NCBI GenBank assembly: GCA_964604045.1
Contig: CAZRXM010000051.1
Location: 1-6,626, forward strand
From: DRVP01 sp964604045
GTDB lineage: Archaea; Thermoproteota; Bathyarchaeia; Bathyarchaeales; Bathycorpusculaceae
Reading direction: 5' to 3'
DNA length: 6,626 bases
Below are positions 1 through 5,199 of the stretch, in pieces (position 1 is the stretch's first letter; each line of letters opens with the position of its first letter). The position numbers were made by a program, and so were the translations under genes. The notes beneath the pieces were generated by a model. That model was not told where the DNA came from. It made no database searches and was given only the letters and a program-made list of their open reading frames with translations.

Positions 1-53
1 TACGGGACAAGGTCCTAAGCCTTGCGCCTTTGACCAGGCTTGGCGACCCCCGC
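1..53 (-). tRNA. tRNA-Leu(UAG), 3' part missing at window edge
   Basis: Read on the minus strand from 53, the sequence begins GCGGGGG (5' acceptor strand), then U8, a D arm with GCC pairing GGC around a CCUGGUCAAA-type loop, and an anticodon arm CAAGG / CUUAGGA / CCUUG. The loop is a standard seven bases with UAG at 17-15, so no intron is present at 37/38. The sequence then enters a UCCCGUA stretch, the start of the long class II variable arm expected for archaeal tRNA-Leu. The T arm and the 3' acceptor strand lie beyond the window, so the acceptor pairing cannot be checked. UAG as a serine or tyrosine anticodon is excluded; class II plus UAG means leucine. Confidence 0.9.
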
Positions 54-89
54 GCGGCTTATATCTAATTTTTGCTAGAATTGTTCGGG

Positions 90-97
90 ATAATAAA
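90..97 (-). promoter_or_regulatory. possible TATA box for tRNA-Leu
   Basis: On the minus strand this reads TTTATTAT and lies about 40 nt upstream of the mature tRNA-Leu 5' end. Archaeal initiation about 25 nt downstream would leave a short leader for RNase P. The assignment rests only on base composition and spacing in the divergent tRNA-Leu/tRNA-Thr spacer. Confidence 0.35.
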
Positions 98-115
98 CCA
101 TTTGTTGCGAAAATC

Positions 116-125
116 CTTTAAAAAC
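116..125 (+). promoter_or_regulatory. probable TATA box for tRNA-Thr
   Basis: CTTTAAAAAC follows a purine-rich GAAAAT stretch that could serve as the BRE and lies about 35-44 nt upstream of the tRNA-Thr 5' end. That fits initiation near 145 and a leader of about 15 nt. It is the best TATA-like match on the plus strand of this spacer. Confidence 0.5.
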
Positions 126-159
126 GCTTTTTGCTTATAGTTTTGTTGGCTGTTGCTGT

Positions 160-246
160 GCCTCGGTAGCTCAGCCTGGTGGAGCACCGCCTTGGTAAGG
201 TGTTCCGAAGAGGCGGTGGTCGCGGGTTCAAATCCCGCCCGAGGCT
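160..246 (+). tRNA. tRNA-Thr(GGU) with 13-nt anticodon-loop intron
   Basis: All arms fold without mismatch: acceptor 160-166 with 239-245 (GCCUCGG/CCGAGGC), D stem 169-172 with 182-185, anticodon stem 187-191 with 212-216 (CCGCC/GGCGG), and T stem 222-226 with 234-238 around UUCAAAU. The anticodon GGU is at 194-196. The discriminator at 246 is U, the known identity base of archaeal tRNA-Thr, which supports the assignment independently. CCA is not encoded. The anticodon loop is 20 nt long, explained by a 13-nt intron at 37/38 (198-210). The gene faces the M20 hydrolase gene, whose stop codon begins only 4 nt after the tRNA. Confidence 0.96.
198..210 (+). other. intron of tRNA-Thr
   Basis: Placing the intron at canonical position 37/38 gives a bulge-helix-bulge substrate. 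The anticodon stem ends at C191-G212. UUGG (192-195) pairs with CCGA (205-208) as a 4-bp central helix including one U-G pair. UAA (196-198) and AGA (209-211) form the two 3-nt bulges. Only six bases (199-204) close the intron side, so there is no real inner helix and the motif is of the relaxed type. Splicing restores the loop UUGGUAA. Confidence 0.88.
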
Positions 247-250
247 TCGT

Positions 251-1672
251 TTAAAGCATTTTCTCCATGTTGTCTAGTATCGCCACATAGGACTTTTCCA
301 GGGTTGTTAAGCCTCCCGTGGGGCCTCCTTCGCCGACAACTATGTATTCGTTGGGGGCGTGGGCTCTTCCCCCGTGGCCTATTCCGCCCATGACGAAGGG
401 GAGGTTTAGGGGTTCACGGTTGAACATGCAGAAGGGAGCGCTTCCAGCCATGAGGGGCCATATCTCAGGCTCGTAGCCGAATTCCCGGTAGGTTTTAAGC
501 ACAGCCTGAACTGCTGGCTCACGGACGCTTGTTTTAGCCCAACTGTAGCCCTCCTCAAGCTGGACTATTTTAACCTCTTTGAAGCCATGTTTGTCAAGGT
601 GGCGCCTTATTTTTGGAATAACCTCCTCCACCGTCATGTTGGGGACAAGGCGCACGTCCACTTTAACCGTTATCTTATGTGGTAAAACCGTTTTTGTGCC
701 TGGACCGGTGTAGCCGCTCCATATTCCGTCAATGTTTAGGGTTGGCGAGTAAATGTATTTCAGCAAAGCCTCTTTTCCGTGAAGGTCGTCTATGAAGCGT
801 TTAACCTTCATCTCTCTCTTGACTGTTTCCTCATCGAAGGTTTTCTCAAGCTTCTCTATCAACTCCAGGTCTTCTTGGCTCGGCGGAGCCACATTATCAT
901 AAAAACCTTCAACAAGAACCGTGTTCCCATCCTTCGTCGTCAAGGTGCTTAAGGCTTGAATCATCCGCAAAGCCGGGCTGTCAACCCAGGCCTTGTTGCT
1001 CCCATGAATGTCAAACTCCGTGGGCCCAAAACCCCAACTTTTCCCGTCAAGCTCAAGCTCAAAATAGACTATGCCCTTAACGCCCAAGGTCATCTGCAGC
1101 TTCCCCTTCTCGTCTTGGTCTGCCGTTGGAAAGAAGACGGCGTCCGCCTCCCTAAGCTTGCTCAAATACTTGTTTATGAACTCTGGAAGGTGGCGGCTCC
1201 CAAGCTCCTCTTCTCCTTCAGCCACAAACATAAGGTTTAAAGGTATTTCCTCACCAGCCGCCGTTATAGATTCACACGCGTTTATAAAGGCAGCAAGCTC
1301 GCCCTTCGTGTTTATGGCACCCCTTGCCACAAGACACTTGCCAAAGGGCTCCATATCTACAACCCGCCCCTCAAAGGGTGGAACAATCCAGCCCGGTTCA
1401 TCCGCAGGCTGAGTGTCATACATCATGTAAACTATGATGGTTTTATCTGCGCCGGCATCGTAGTAGCCGTATACAACAGGGTTGCCTGAAGTCTCCACAA
1501 TTCTGGCTTCTTTACAGCCCAAAGCCCTAAAATAGTCCCTGACAAGGGCTGCGCACTCTTTTATGCCAACACCTTCGGCTGATATTGAAGGCTGCCTCAC
1601 AAGCTCCTGTAAACGTTTGAGGTGTTCGTCAAAATGCTCTTCAATGTACTTGAAAACCTTCTCCCTGTTCAT
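251..1672 (-). CDS. M20-family metallohydrolase with substituted metal-site residues
   Basis: The 473-residue product resembles the M20 amidohydrolase/peptidase family (CNDP, PepV, ArgE/DapE relatives), cytoplasmic enzymes that usually remove amino acids or acyl groups using two metal ions. The frame and the usual landmarks are present: YDTQP (85-89), PPFEG (98-102), RGAINTKGE (117-125), EGEEELGS (152-159), the lid-domain DIHGS with His222, a substrate-loop region around 320-345, and AHAPNE with His438 near the C terminus. Two ligand positions differ: the HxD histidine is Met84 and the bridging aspartate is Asn121. The catalytic/ligand glutamates 155 and 156 and His438 are kept. The ATG at 1672 is preferred because it gives the standard M20 N-terminal helix and lies downstream of a TATA box. 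A GTG at 1813 would extend the protein through the divergent promoter. The substrate is unknown. Confidence 0.88.
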   Translation of the reverse strand: MNREKVFKYIEEHFDEHLKRLQELVRQPSISAEGVGIKECAALVRDYFRALGCKEARIVETSGNPVVYGYYDAGADKTIIVYMMYDTQPADEPGWIVPPFEGRVVDMEPFGKCLVARGAINTKGELAAFINACESITAAGEEIPLNLMFVAEGEEELGSRHLPEFINKYLSKLREADAVFFPTADQDEKGKLQMTLGVKGIVYFELELDGKSWGFGPTEFDIHGSNKAWVDSPALRMIQALSTLTTKDGNTVLVEGFYDNVAPPSQEDLELIEKLEKTFDEETVKREMKVKRFIDDLHGKEALLKYIYSPTLNIDGIWSGYTGPGTKTVLPHKITVKVDVRLVPNMTVEEVIPKIRRHLDKHGFKEVKIVQLEEGYSWAKTSVREPAVQAVLKTYREFGYEPEIWPLMAGSAPFCMFNREPLNLPFVMGGIGHGGRAHAPNEYIVVGEGGPTGGLTTLEKSYVAILDNMEKML

Positions 1673-1707
1673 GTAGTATGCCCCACATGCCTTTAAGTGT
1701 TCAACTA

Positions 1708-1718
1708 AATATAAAAAT
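1708..1718 (-). promoter_or_regulatory. TATA box for the M20 hydrolase gene
   Basis: The minus strand reads ATTTTTATATT here, about 40 nt before the ATG at 1672. Initiation about 25 nt downstream would give a leader of roughly 15 nt. It forms one half of a divergent promoter pair with the element at 1743-1753. Confidence 0.55.
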
Positions 1719-1742
1719 GCTCCAACGCTGAGGTCTGGATAG

Positions 1743-1753
1743 TTTAATATATA
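1743..1753 (+). promoter_or_regulatory. TATA box for the coiled-coil/rpiA operon
   Basis: TTTAATATATA lies immediately before an in-frame ATG at 1755. With the usual archaeal spacing of about 25 nt, transcription would begin near 1770-1775. This argues against the 1755 start and for a leaderless or nearly leaderless message starting at the ATG at 1770. Confidence 0.55.
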
Positions 1754-1769
1754 AATGGTTGAGAATCTA

Positions 1770-2498
1770 ATGGAGGGTAGAGGGGAACTTTTGCCCTTGG
1801 ACGACCCGCTCACAATAGCGCTTATAACAATAACGTTAGGTACAATAATCGCGTGCGCCGTGATTGTTTATTCTATGAGAAAGAAGATGAGCGGGGAGAG
1901 ACGGGAGCTGCTTACGGAGAAGGAGACTTTGGAAAAAAGGCCTCGACTACCCTTCAAGGTTGTGAGAACTGTTTCTCTGGAGGAGGCGGCGAAGGCTAAG
2001 GAGGAGCTTAGGATACTGGATTTGGAGAGGGAGATCCTCAGCGACGCCTTAAGAAAGCTTTACGAAGCCCACGCTGAGGGCAAGATAACCGAAGAAGAGA
2101 GGGATAGGCTTGCCCAAACATACAAGGAGAGAATGATGACCATTAAGGAGGCTATTGCGAGAGACGAGTCTATTGTGGCTTTACATGAACTCGAAGCTAT
2201 GCAGGAAGATCTCATAAAACTTTTCAGCGAACGCTTCGACGAGATAAACGCAAAAATTGAAGAGCTTAGAGCGAAAGTTGAAGCCAAACCAATAAAAGAG
2301 GTCACTATACCAGTGAAGAAGCCGTCCAGAAAGCTGGAGGCTGAAGAAAAGCCCGAGGCTGAGGAAAAGGTGAAAAAGAAACGTAGGCCTTCTCCAAGGC
2401 TTCCTCCAAGGTCGGAGGCTGAAAAACGCATAGAAGAAATTCGGGCTGAAGTGGAAAAGGTTTTAGAAAGGCTGGGGCAGATGGAAATTGAAACCTAA
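1770..2498 (+). CDS. single-pass membrane protein with long cytoplasmic coiled coil, function unknown
   Basis: I do not recognise this 242-residue protein as a named family. It has a short acidic N terminus, one hydrophobic segment at about 13-35, then a basic RKK, which by the positive-inside rule suggests N-out and C-in. Residues about 69-172 are charged heptad-rich helix, including a short helix-turn-helix-like piece around GKITEEERDRL (104-114) that recalls SHOCT-type or archaeal linker modules. Residues about 173-215 form a Lys/Pro/Glu-rich linker, and 215-238 form a final amphipathic helix. An in-frame ATG at 1755 would add five residues, but the TATA box abuts it. The stop overlaps the start of rpiA by 11 nt, indicating co-transcription. 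A scaffold or tethering role is possible but is only inference. Confidence 0.75.
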   Translation: MEGRGELLPLDDPLTIALITITLGTIIACAVIVYSMRKKMSGERRELLTEKETLEKRPRLPFKVVRTVSLEEAAKAKEELRILDLEREILSDALRKLYEAHAEGKITEEERDRLAQTYKERMMTIKEAIARDESIVALHELEAMQEDLIKLFSERFDEINAKIEELRAKVEAKPIKEVTIPVKKPSRKLEAEEKPEAEEKVKKKRRPSPRLPPRSEAEKRIEEIRAEVEKVLERLGQMEIET

Positions 2499-3198
2499 GG
2501 GCGAAGAGTTGGAGAAAGCCAAAAGAAACGCGGCTCTAGAAGCCGTGAAGCACGTTGAAAATGGCTTTGTGATAGGGCTTGGAAGTGGGAGCACAGTCGC
2601 CTATGCCGCGGAGGAAATTGGCAGAAGAATAAAGAGTGAAAGTTTAAACGTTAAGGCTGTTCCAACGTCCTATCAAGCCCTAATGCTAGCTGTGAAAAAT
2701 AGCATTCCAGTTACAACTTTGGACGAAAACCCAACACTTGACCTAACAATTGACGGGGCAGATCAAATAGACAAAAACCTTGACCTAATCAAGGGCATGG
2801 GGGGCGCGTTAACTCGCGAGAAAGTGGTGGCCGCGGCCTCCAAAAAACTCATAATAATCGCAGACTGGAGGAAAAAGACTCTGAAGCTGGGTGAAAACGG
2901 CCAACCCGTCCCCATAGAAGTCCTACCCTTCGCCGCCGCCCTAGTGATCCGCAGAATAAGCACACTTGGAGGCAAAGCCCGTGTGAGAGAGGGCTCCGGA
3001 AAAGTGGGACCAGTCATAACGGACAATGGAAACTTCATAATAGACGCGGACTTTGGACCCATAGAAAACCCAGCGGAGCTGGAGAGAAAACTGAAAGCAG
3101 TCCCGGGGATAGTTGAAACAGGCCTTTTCATAGGAATGACGGACATAGCCTACATAGGAAGCCCCAGCGGGGTTGAAAAACTTGAGCGAAAGAAATAA
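2488..3198 (+). CDS. rpiA: ribose-5-phosphate isomerase A
   Basis: RpiA interconverts ribose 5-phosphate and ribulose 5-phosphate in the cytoplasm, supplying ribose for nucleotides; in archaea lacking the oxidative pentose phosphate branch it links to the non-oxidative or RuMP routes. The 236-residue length fits the family. Visible signatures are the phosphate-binding loop GSGST (32-36), TSYQA (60-64), DLTIDGADQID (85-95) with Asp89 and Asp92 matching E. coli Asp81 and Asp84, and KGMGGALTREK (102-112) with Lys102 and the catalytic base Glu111. EVLPFA (144-149) and PGIVETGLF near the C terminus are also present. The start is TTG inside the end of the preceding gene (11-nt overlap), giving the normal N-terminal helix; no ATG precedes the phosphate loop. 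All catalytic residues are present, so it is probably active. Confidence 0.96.
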   Translation: MKPKGEELEKAKRNAALEAVKHVENGFVIGLGSGSTVAYAAEEIGRRIKSESLNVKAVPTSYQALMLAVKNSIPVTTLDENPTLDLTIDGADQIDKNLDLIKGMGGALTREKVVAAASKKLIIIADWRKKTLKLGENGQPVPIEVLPFAAALVIRRISTLGGKARVREGSGKVGPVITDNGNFIIDADFGPIENPAELERKLKAVPGIVETGLFIGMTDIAYIGSPSGVEKLERKK

Positions 3199-3228
3199 CA
3201 AGAGGCACACTCCATTTGAATGTTGAAA

Positions 3229-3339
3229 GCCGGGGTAGCCTAGCCTGGAATGGGCGCCAGACTCATAATCATGAGTGTTGATGGGGCCAGTGTTTGATAA
3301 GAAATCTGGAAGTCGCGGGTTCAAATCCCGCCCCCGGCA
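3229..3339 (+). tRNA. elongator tRNA-Met(CAU) with 36-nt intron
   Basis: The acceptor stem is 3229-3235 with 3332-3338 (GCCGGGG/CCCCGGC) and the discriminator is A3339. The D stem is GCCU with GGGC, the anticodon stem 3257-3261 with 3305-3309 (CCAGA/UCUGG), and the T stem 3315-3319 with 3327-3331 around UUCAAAU. CAU is at 3264-3266. The G1-C72 pair and the lack of a GGG/CCC anticodon stem argue against initiator tRNA. The body closely resembles archaeal elongator tRNA-Met, although a tRNA-Ile2 whose CAU is modified cannot be formally excluded. It begins 30 nt after rpiA on the same strand with no strong TATA box between, so it may be read through from the operon or use a weak AT-rich element near 3187-3201. 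Its last 19 nt overlap the convergent RPA-like gene. Confidence 0.94.
3268..3303 (+). other. intron of tRNA-Met
   Basis: The anticodon loop is 43 nt instead of 7. At position 37/38 the bulge-helix-bulge has UAA (3266-3268) and AAA (3302-3304) as bulges. The central helix is 3262-3265 with 3298-3301 and contains one C-A mismatch. The inner helix UCA/UGA is 3269-3271 with 3295-3297. The boundaries could slide by a base because of flanking A residues. Splicing restores CUCAUAA. The intron opens with a sequence complementary to the anticodon region (see findings). Confidence 0.8.
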
Positions 3340-4505
3340 TTTAAGCCTTCTTTTGACAGAATTTCTATCATTGTTGCTTTTCTCGTTGTGATTTCAAGCT
3401 GGTCTCCGAATCCCTTTTTAACGTCGGCGTTTTTTACGGCTATTTTTTCGCCTGGTTTTAAGTTTGCGGTTTTTTCGGCGTTTTTTCGCCAGGCTGAAAC
3501 CCATATGCTTCCGGTTTCGTCCTTTATTTCGAAGACTGTTAGGTTTATGGTTTCCCCCTTTGCCGTTTTCACTTTCCTCTTGAGTGGTTTTGTCGCCACA
3601 GTGCCTTGCACGTTGACGTTTTTCATTCCCTCTTTAAGTTCGCTGATTTTCCAAAACTTTCCAGTTAAAGTTGTTAGGGTGTCTACGTAGGTTTCGTTGT
3701 CCACGTGGACTTCTATTCCCCCATTTAAAGCCTTCTTCACTTTGGCGTTCACTATTTGCAGTCTAGCCCCGTTTTTAAGGAGGTTTTTAACTTCATCAAC
3801 CTTCTCGTTCCAAACGACAACGGGAATCTCTCCCGTCTCGTCGGCTAAAATGAAACGCATGACCTTTCCCCCCGTCCTATTTTCTCTTTCGAAGGTGGTT
3901 TCGCGGGCTTCTCCCCTGACCTTTCCGACAACATTAACCCTCTTGTTTCTAGAGGCATCTGTGATGTCTCCGATTTTCGTCGCAATTTCCGTCACGTAGG
4001 GGTAGCCTTCAGCCTCCTCGCCTTCGAGGACCTCCACAACACCCTTTTCGCTTAAGTGGAGCTCCAAGTTCCCACGACGTCCCTCCCTAGTGTATCCGTG
4101 GAGAAATCTCACCACTTGACTGGCCTTTATTTTCCCAGAATCCACAAGGTCAGCCTTGTCATTCCACAAGACAACCCGCAGTGTTCCACTTTTATCTGCG
4201 ACCAAGAGGCTTGCAAACTTAGAGCGTCTACCCAAAGCCCTCGAATGGTATACAGCTATAACTCTTCCAGCTACTGAAACATCGTTTAAGCCGGGAATTA
4301 GGCGGCCTATTTCCAGAGATGGAGCGGAGACGTCTGTGGATGGTTTGACGCCATACTCCGCCGCAATGATCCGCAACAAAACTTCATCTGAAACCAGGCC
4401 TCCTAAACGTCTGCGCTCCTCCTCAAGCCTTCTAAGTATGGCTTCCCTTGAAACACCCGGGTTTTTCGAAACTATTGCATCTATAAGCCCTTCCCCTTCA
4501 GCCAT
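3321..4505 (-). CDS. RPA-like single-stranded DNA-binding protein, three OB folds
   Basis: The 394-residue product fits archaeal replication protein A relatives, which coat single-stranded DNA in replication, recombination and repair. Residues about 5-53 form the helical N-terminal domain typical of archaeal RPA (NPGVSREAILRRL, then LVSDEVLLRIIAAEYGV). Three repeated OB-type units follow at about 65-160, 175-272 and 284-383. Each has the strand pattern VxGxV near its start and a later WN/WR strand: VVLWNDKAD (111-119), VVVWNEKVD (229-237) and WVSAWRKNA (335-343). No CxxC zinc ribbon is present, unlike many euryarchaeal RPA large subunits. The ATG at 4505 is preferred over a TTG at 4514, which adds only three residues. 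Possible TATA elements on the minus strand are at 4566-4575 and 4545-4553. The last codons and the stop lie in the tRNA-Met gene on the other strand. Confidence 0.9.
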   Translation of the reverse strand: MAEGEGLIDAIVSKNPGVSREAILRRLEEERRRLGGLVSDEVLLRIIAAEYGVKPSTDVSAPSLEIGRLIPGLNDVSVAGRVIAVYHSRALGRRSKFASLLVADKSGTLRVVLWNDKADLVDSGKIKASQVVRFLHGYTREGRRGNLELHLSEKGVVEVLEGEEAEGYPYVTEIATKIGDITDASRNKRVNVVGKVRGEARETTFERENRTGGKVMRFILADETGEIPVVVWNEKVDEVKNLLKNGARLQIVNAKVKKALNGGIEVHVDNETYVDTLTTLTGKFWKISELKEGMKNVNVQGTVATKPLKRKVKTAKGETINLTVFEIKDETGSIWVSAWRKNAEKTANLKPGEKIAVKNADVKKGFGDQLEITTRKATMIEILSKEGLNAGGGI

Positions 4506-4586
4506 CAAATTCAAACCAGCTGAAAGAAGAGGAAACCAGCTCTAAGAGTTTATCGGTCTCCAGGAACCATTTTAACGACCCGAGTG

Positions 4587-4683
4587 ATCCATTTTGGCAA
4601 AAACCGAAAACAACCGCTGAATCAAAAAGCAAGCTATAAATAACAAATTGTCAGCAAAACCCTTCCTTTTTGCCAAAATGGAT
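4587..4683. repeat. perfect 17-bp inverted repeat flanking a TATA-like box
   Basis: ATCCATTTTGGCAAAAA at 4587-4603 is the exact reverse complement of 4667-4683, with a 63-nt AT-rich spacer. Each arm itself contains the short dyad TTTTG-N-CAAAA, centred at 4597 and 4673. The spacer contains CTATAAATAA (4634-4643), almost at the midpoint between the arms, readable as a TATA element on either strand. It lies upstream of the RPA-like gene. It could be a pair of operators around a promoter, a large stem-loop, or a miniature element with terminal repeats. The sequence alone does not decide. Confidence 0.75.
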
Positions 4684-4775
4684 TCAAGGTCCAACCGGTT
4701 ATATGACTCCAGATATGGGTTCTTCTTTACGCTTCCTTCTCCTTGAAAGCCAGGCTTGGATAAAATATTCATTTT

Positions 4776-4875
4776 NNNNNNNNNNNNNNNNNNNNNNNNN
4801 NNNNNNNNNNNNNNNNNNNNNNNNNNNNNNNNNNNNNNNNNNNNNNNNNNNNNNNNNNNNNNNNNNNNNNNNNNN
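4776..4875. other. assembly gap (100 N)
   Basis: Exactly 100 undetermined bases, the usual placeholder length for a scaffold join of unknown size. The true distance and any genes between the RPA-like gene region and the polymerase gene are therefore unknown. Confidence 0.98.
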
Positions 4876-5199
4876 TTTATTATGTGGTTCTTGCCATGCA
4901 GCCTCTAGGGCTTGACACTCATTTATAGGCCTATTAGCCCAAAATAAGTTAATAACTCATGGTATAGTTGTTTCCTTTCAATTTCGCTTAGTAGAACTTG
5001 CATCGCGTTTAGTATCGTCTAAAACTGCCCGCTCATTTTCCTAACATTATTGTCTTTATCACGCTTATAAACTTCTAACCATTTCTGACAAATCGTAGCT
5101 GCGCATGGCTTGGGAAAGCTCGGTCGGAAACTCCGTCCGAGTAAAAAGTTTATGGTTACTCCGTTTAAGGCGTCATGGATACAAAAACTACAAATACTG
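4876..5199. other. non-coding stretch 3' of the polymerase gene, no gene recognised
   Basis: Apart from the hairpin pair at 5108-5141, this 324-nt stretch shows little. All six frames are broken by frequent stops. Short open pieces that run into the gap (plus strand to about 4927, minus strand from about 4958) have no recognisable sequence and no start signal. On the minus strand, T-rich runs just after the polymerase stop (about 5178-5186 and 5142-5149) could act as archaeal oligo-T terminators. The fragments could be the remains of a gene cut by the assembly gap, but nothing supports naming one. Confidence 0.6.
5108..5141. other. pair of adjacent hairpins, possible structured RNA or polymerase 3' UTR structure
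   Basis: On the plus strand, GCTT/AAGC (5108-5111 with 5116-5119) closes a GGGA tetraloop of GNRA type. It is followed at once by a 9-position stem, 5119-5127 with 5133-5141, that has one T-T mismatch and an AAACT loop; the two stems share base 5119. The local GC content is well above that of the flanks. The pair lies about 60 nt past the polymerase stop codon. I do not recognise an RNA family. Confidence 0.4.

Noticed and set aside
956..1412. Plus-strand open frames opposite the M20 gene
   Set aside because: They are out-of-frame mirrors of a well supported gene, with no start signals or family resemblance.
1673..1813. N-terminal extension of the M20 hydrolase to a GTG at 1813
   Set aside because: The extra 47 residues have no family resemblance, cover both divergent TATA elements and would overlap the start of the opposite gene.
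3268..3303. Box C/D guide RNA inside the tRNA-Met intron, as in some archaeal tRNA-Trp introns
   Set aside because: TGATGG and TGATAA only weakly resemble a C box, no D box is present and 36 nt is too short.
4506..4514. TTG start of the RPA-like protein three codons upstream
   Set aside because: A proper ATG follows immediately and gives the usual N-terminal domain; nothing favours the TTG.
4572..4772. 66-codon minus-strand frame between the RPA-like gene and the gap
   Set aside because: It spans both arms and the spacer of the inverted repeat, has no recognisable sequence and no convincing start context.
4670..4775. Plus-strand frame running into the N gap from a TTG at 4670
   Set aside because: Only about 35 real codons are visible, the start lies in a repeat arm and there is no family resemblance. 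It cannot be excluded as a gene cut by the gap, but it is not supported.
5119..5141. Bacterial-type intrinsic terminator
   Set aside because: The stem is not followed by a T run on either strand, and archaeal termination mainly uses oligo-T tracts.
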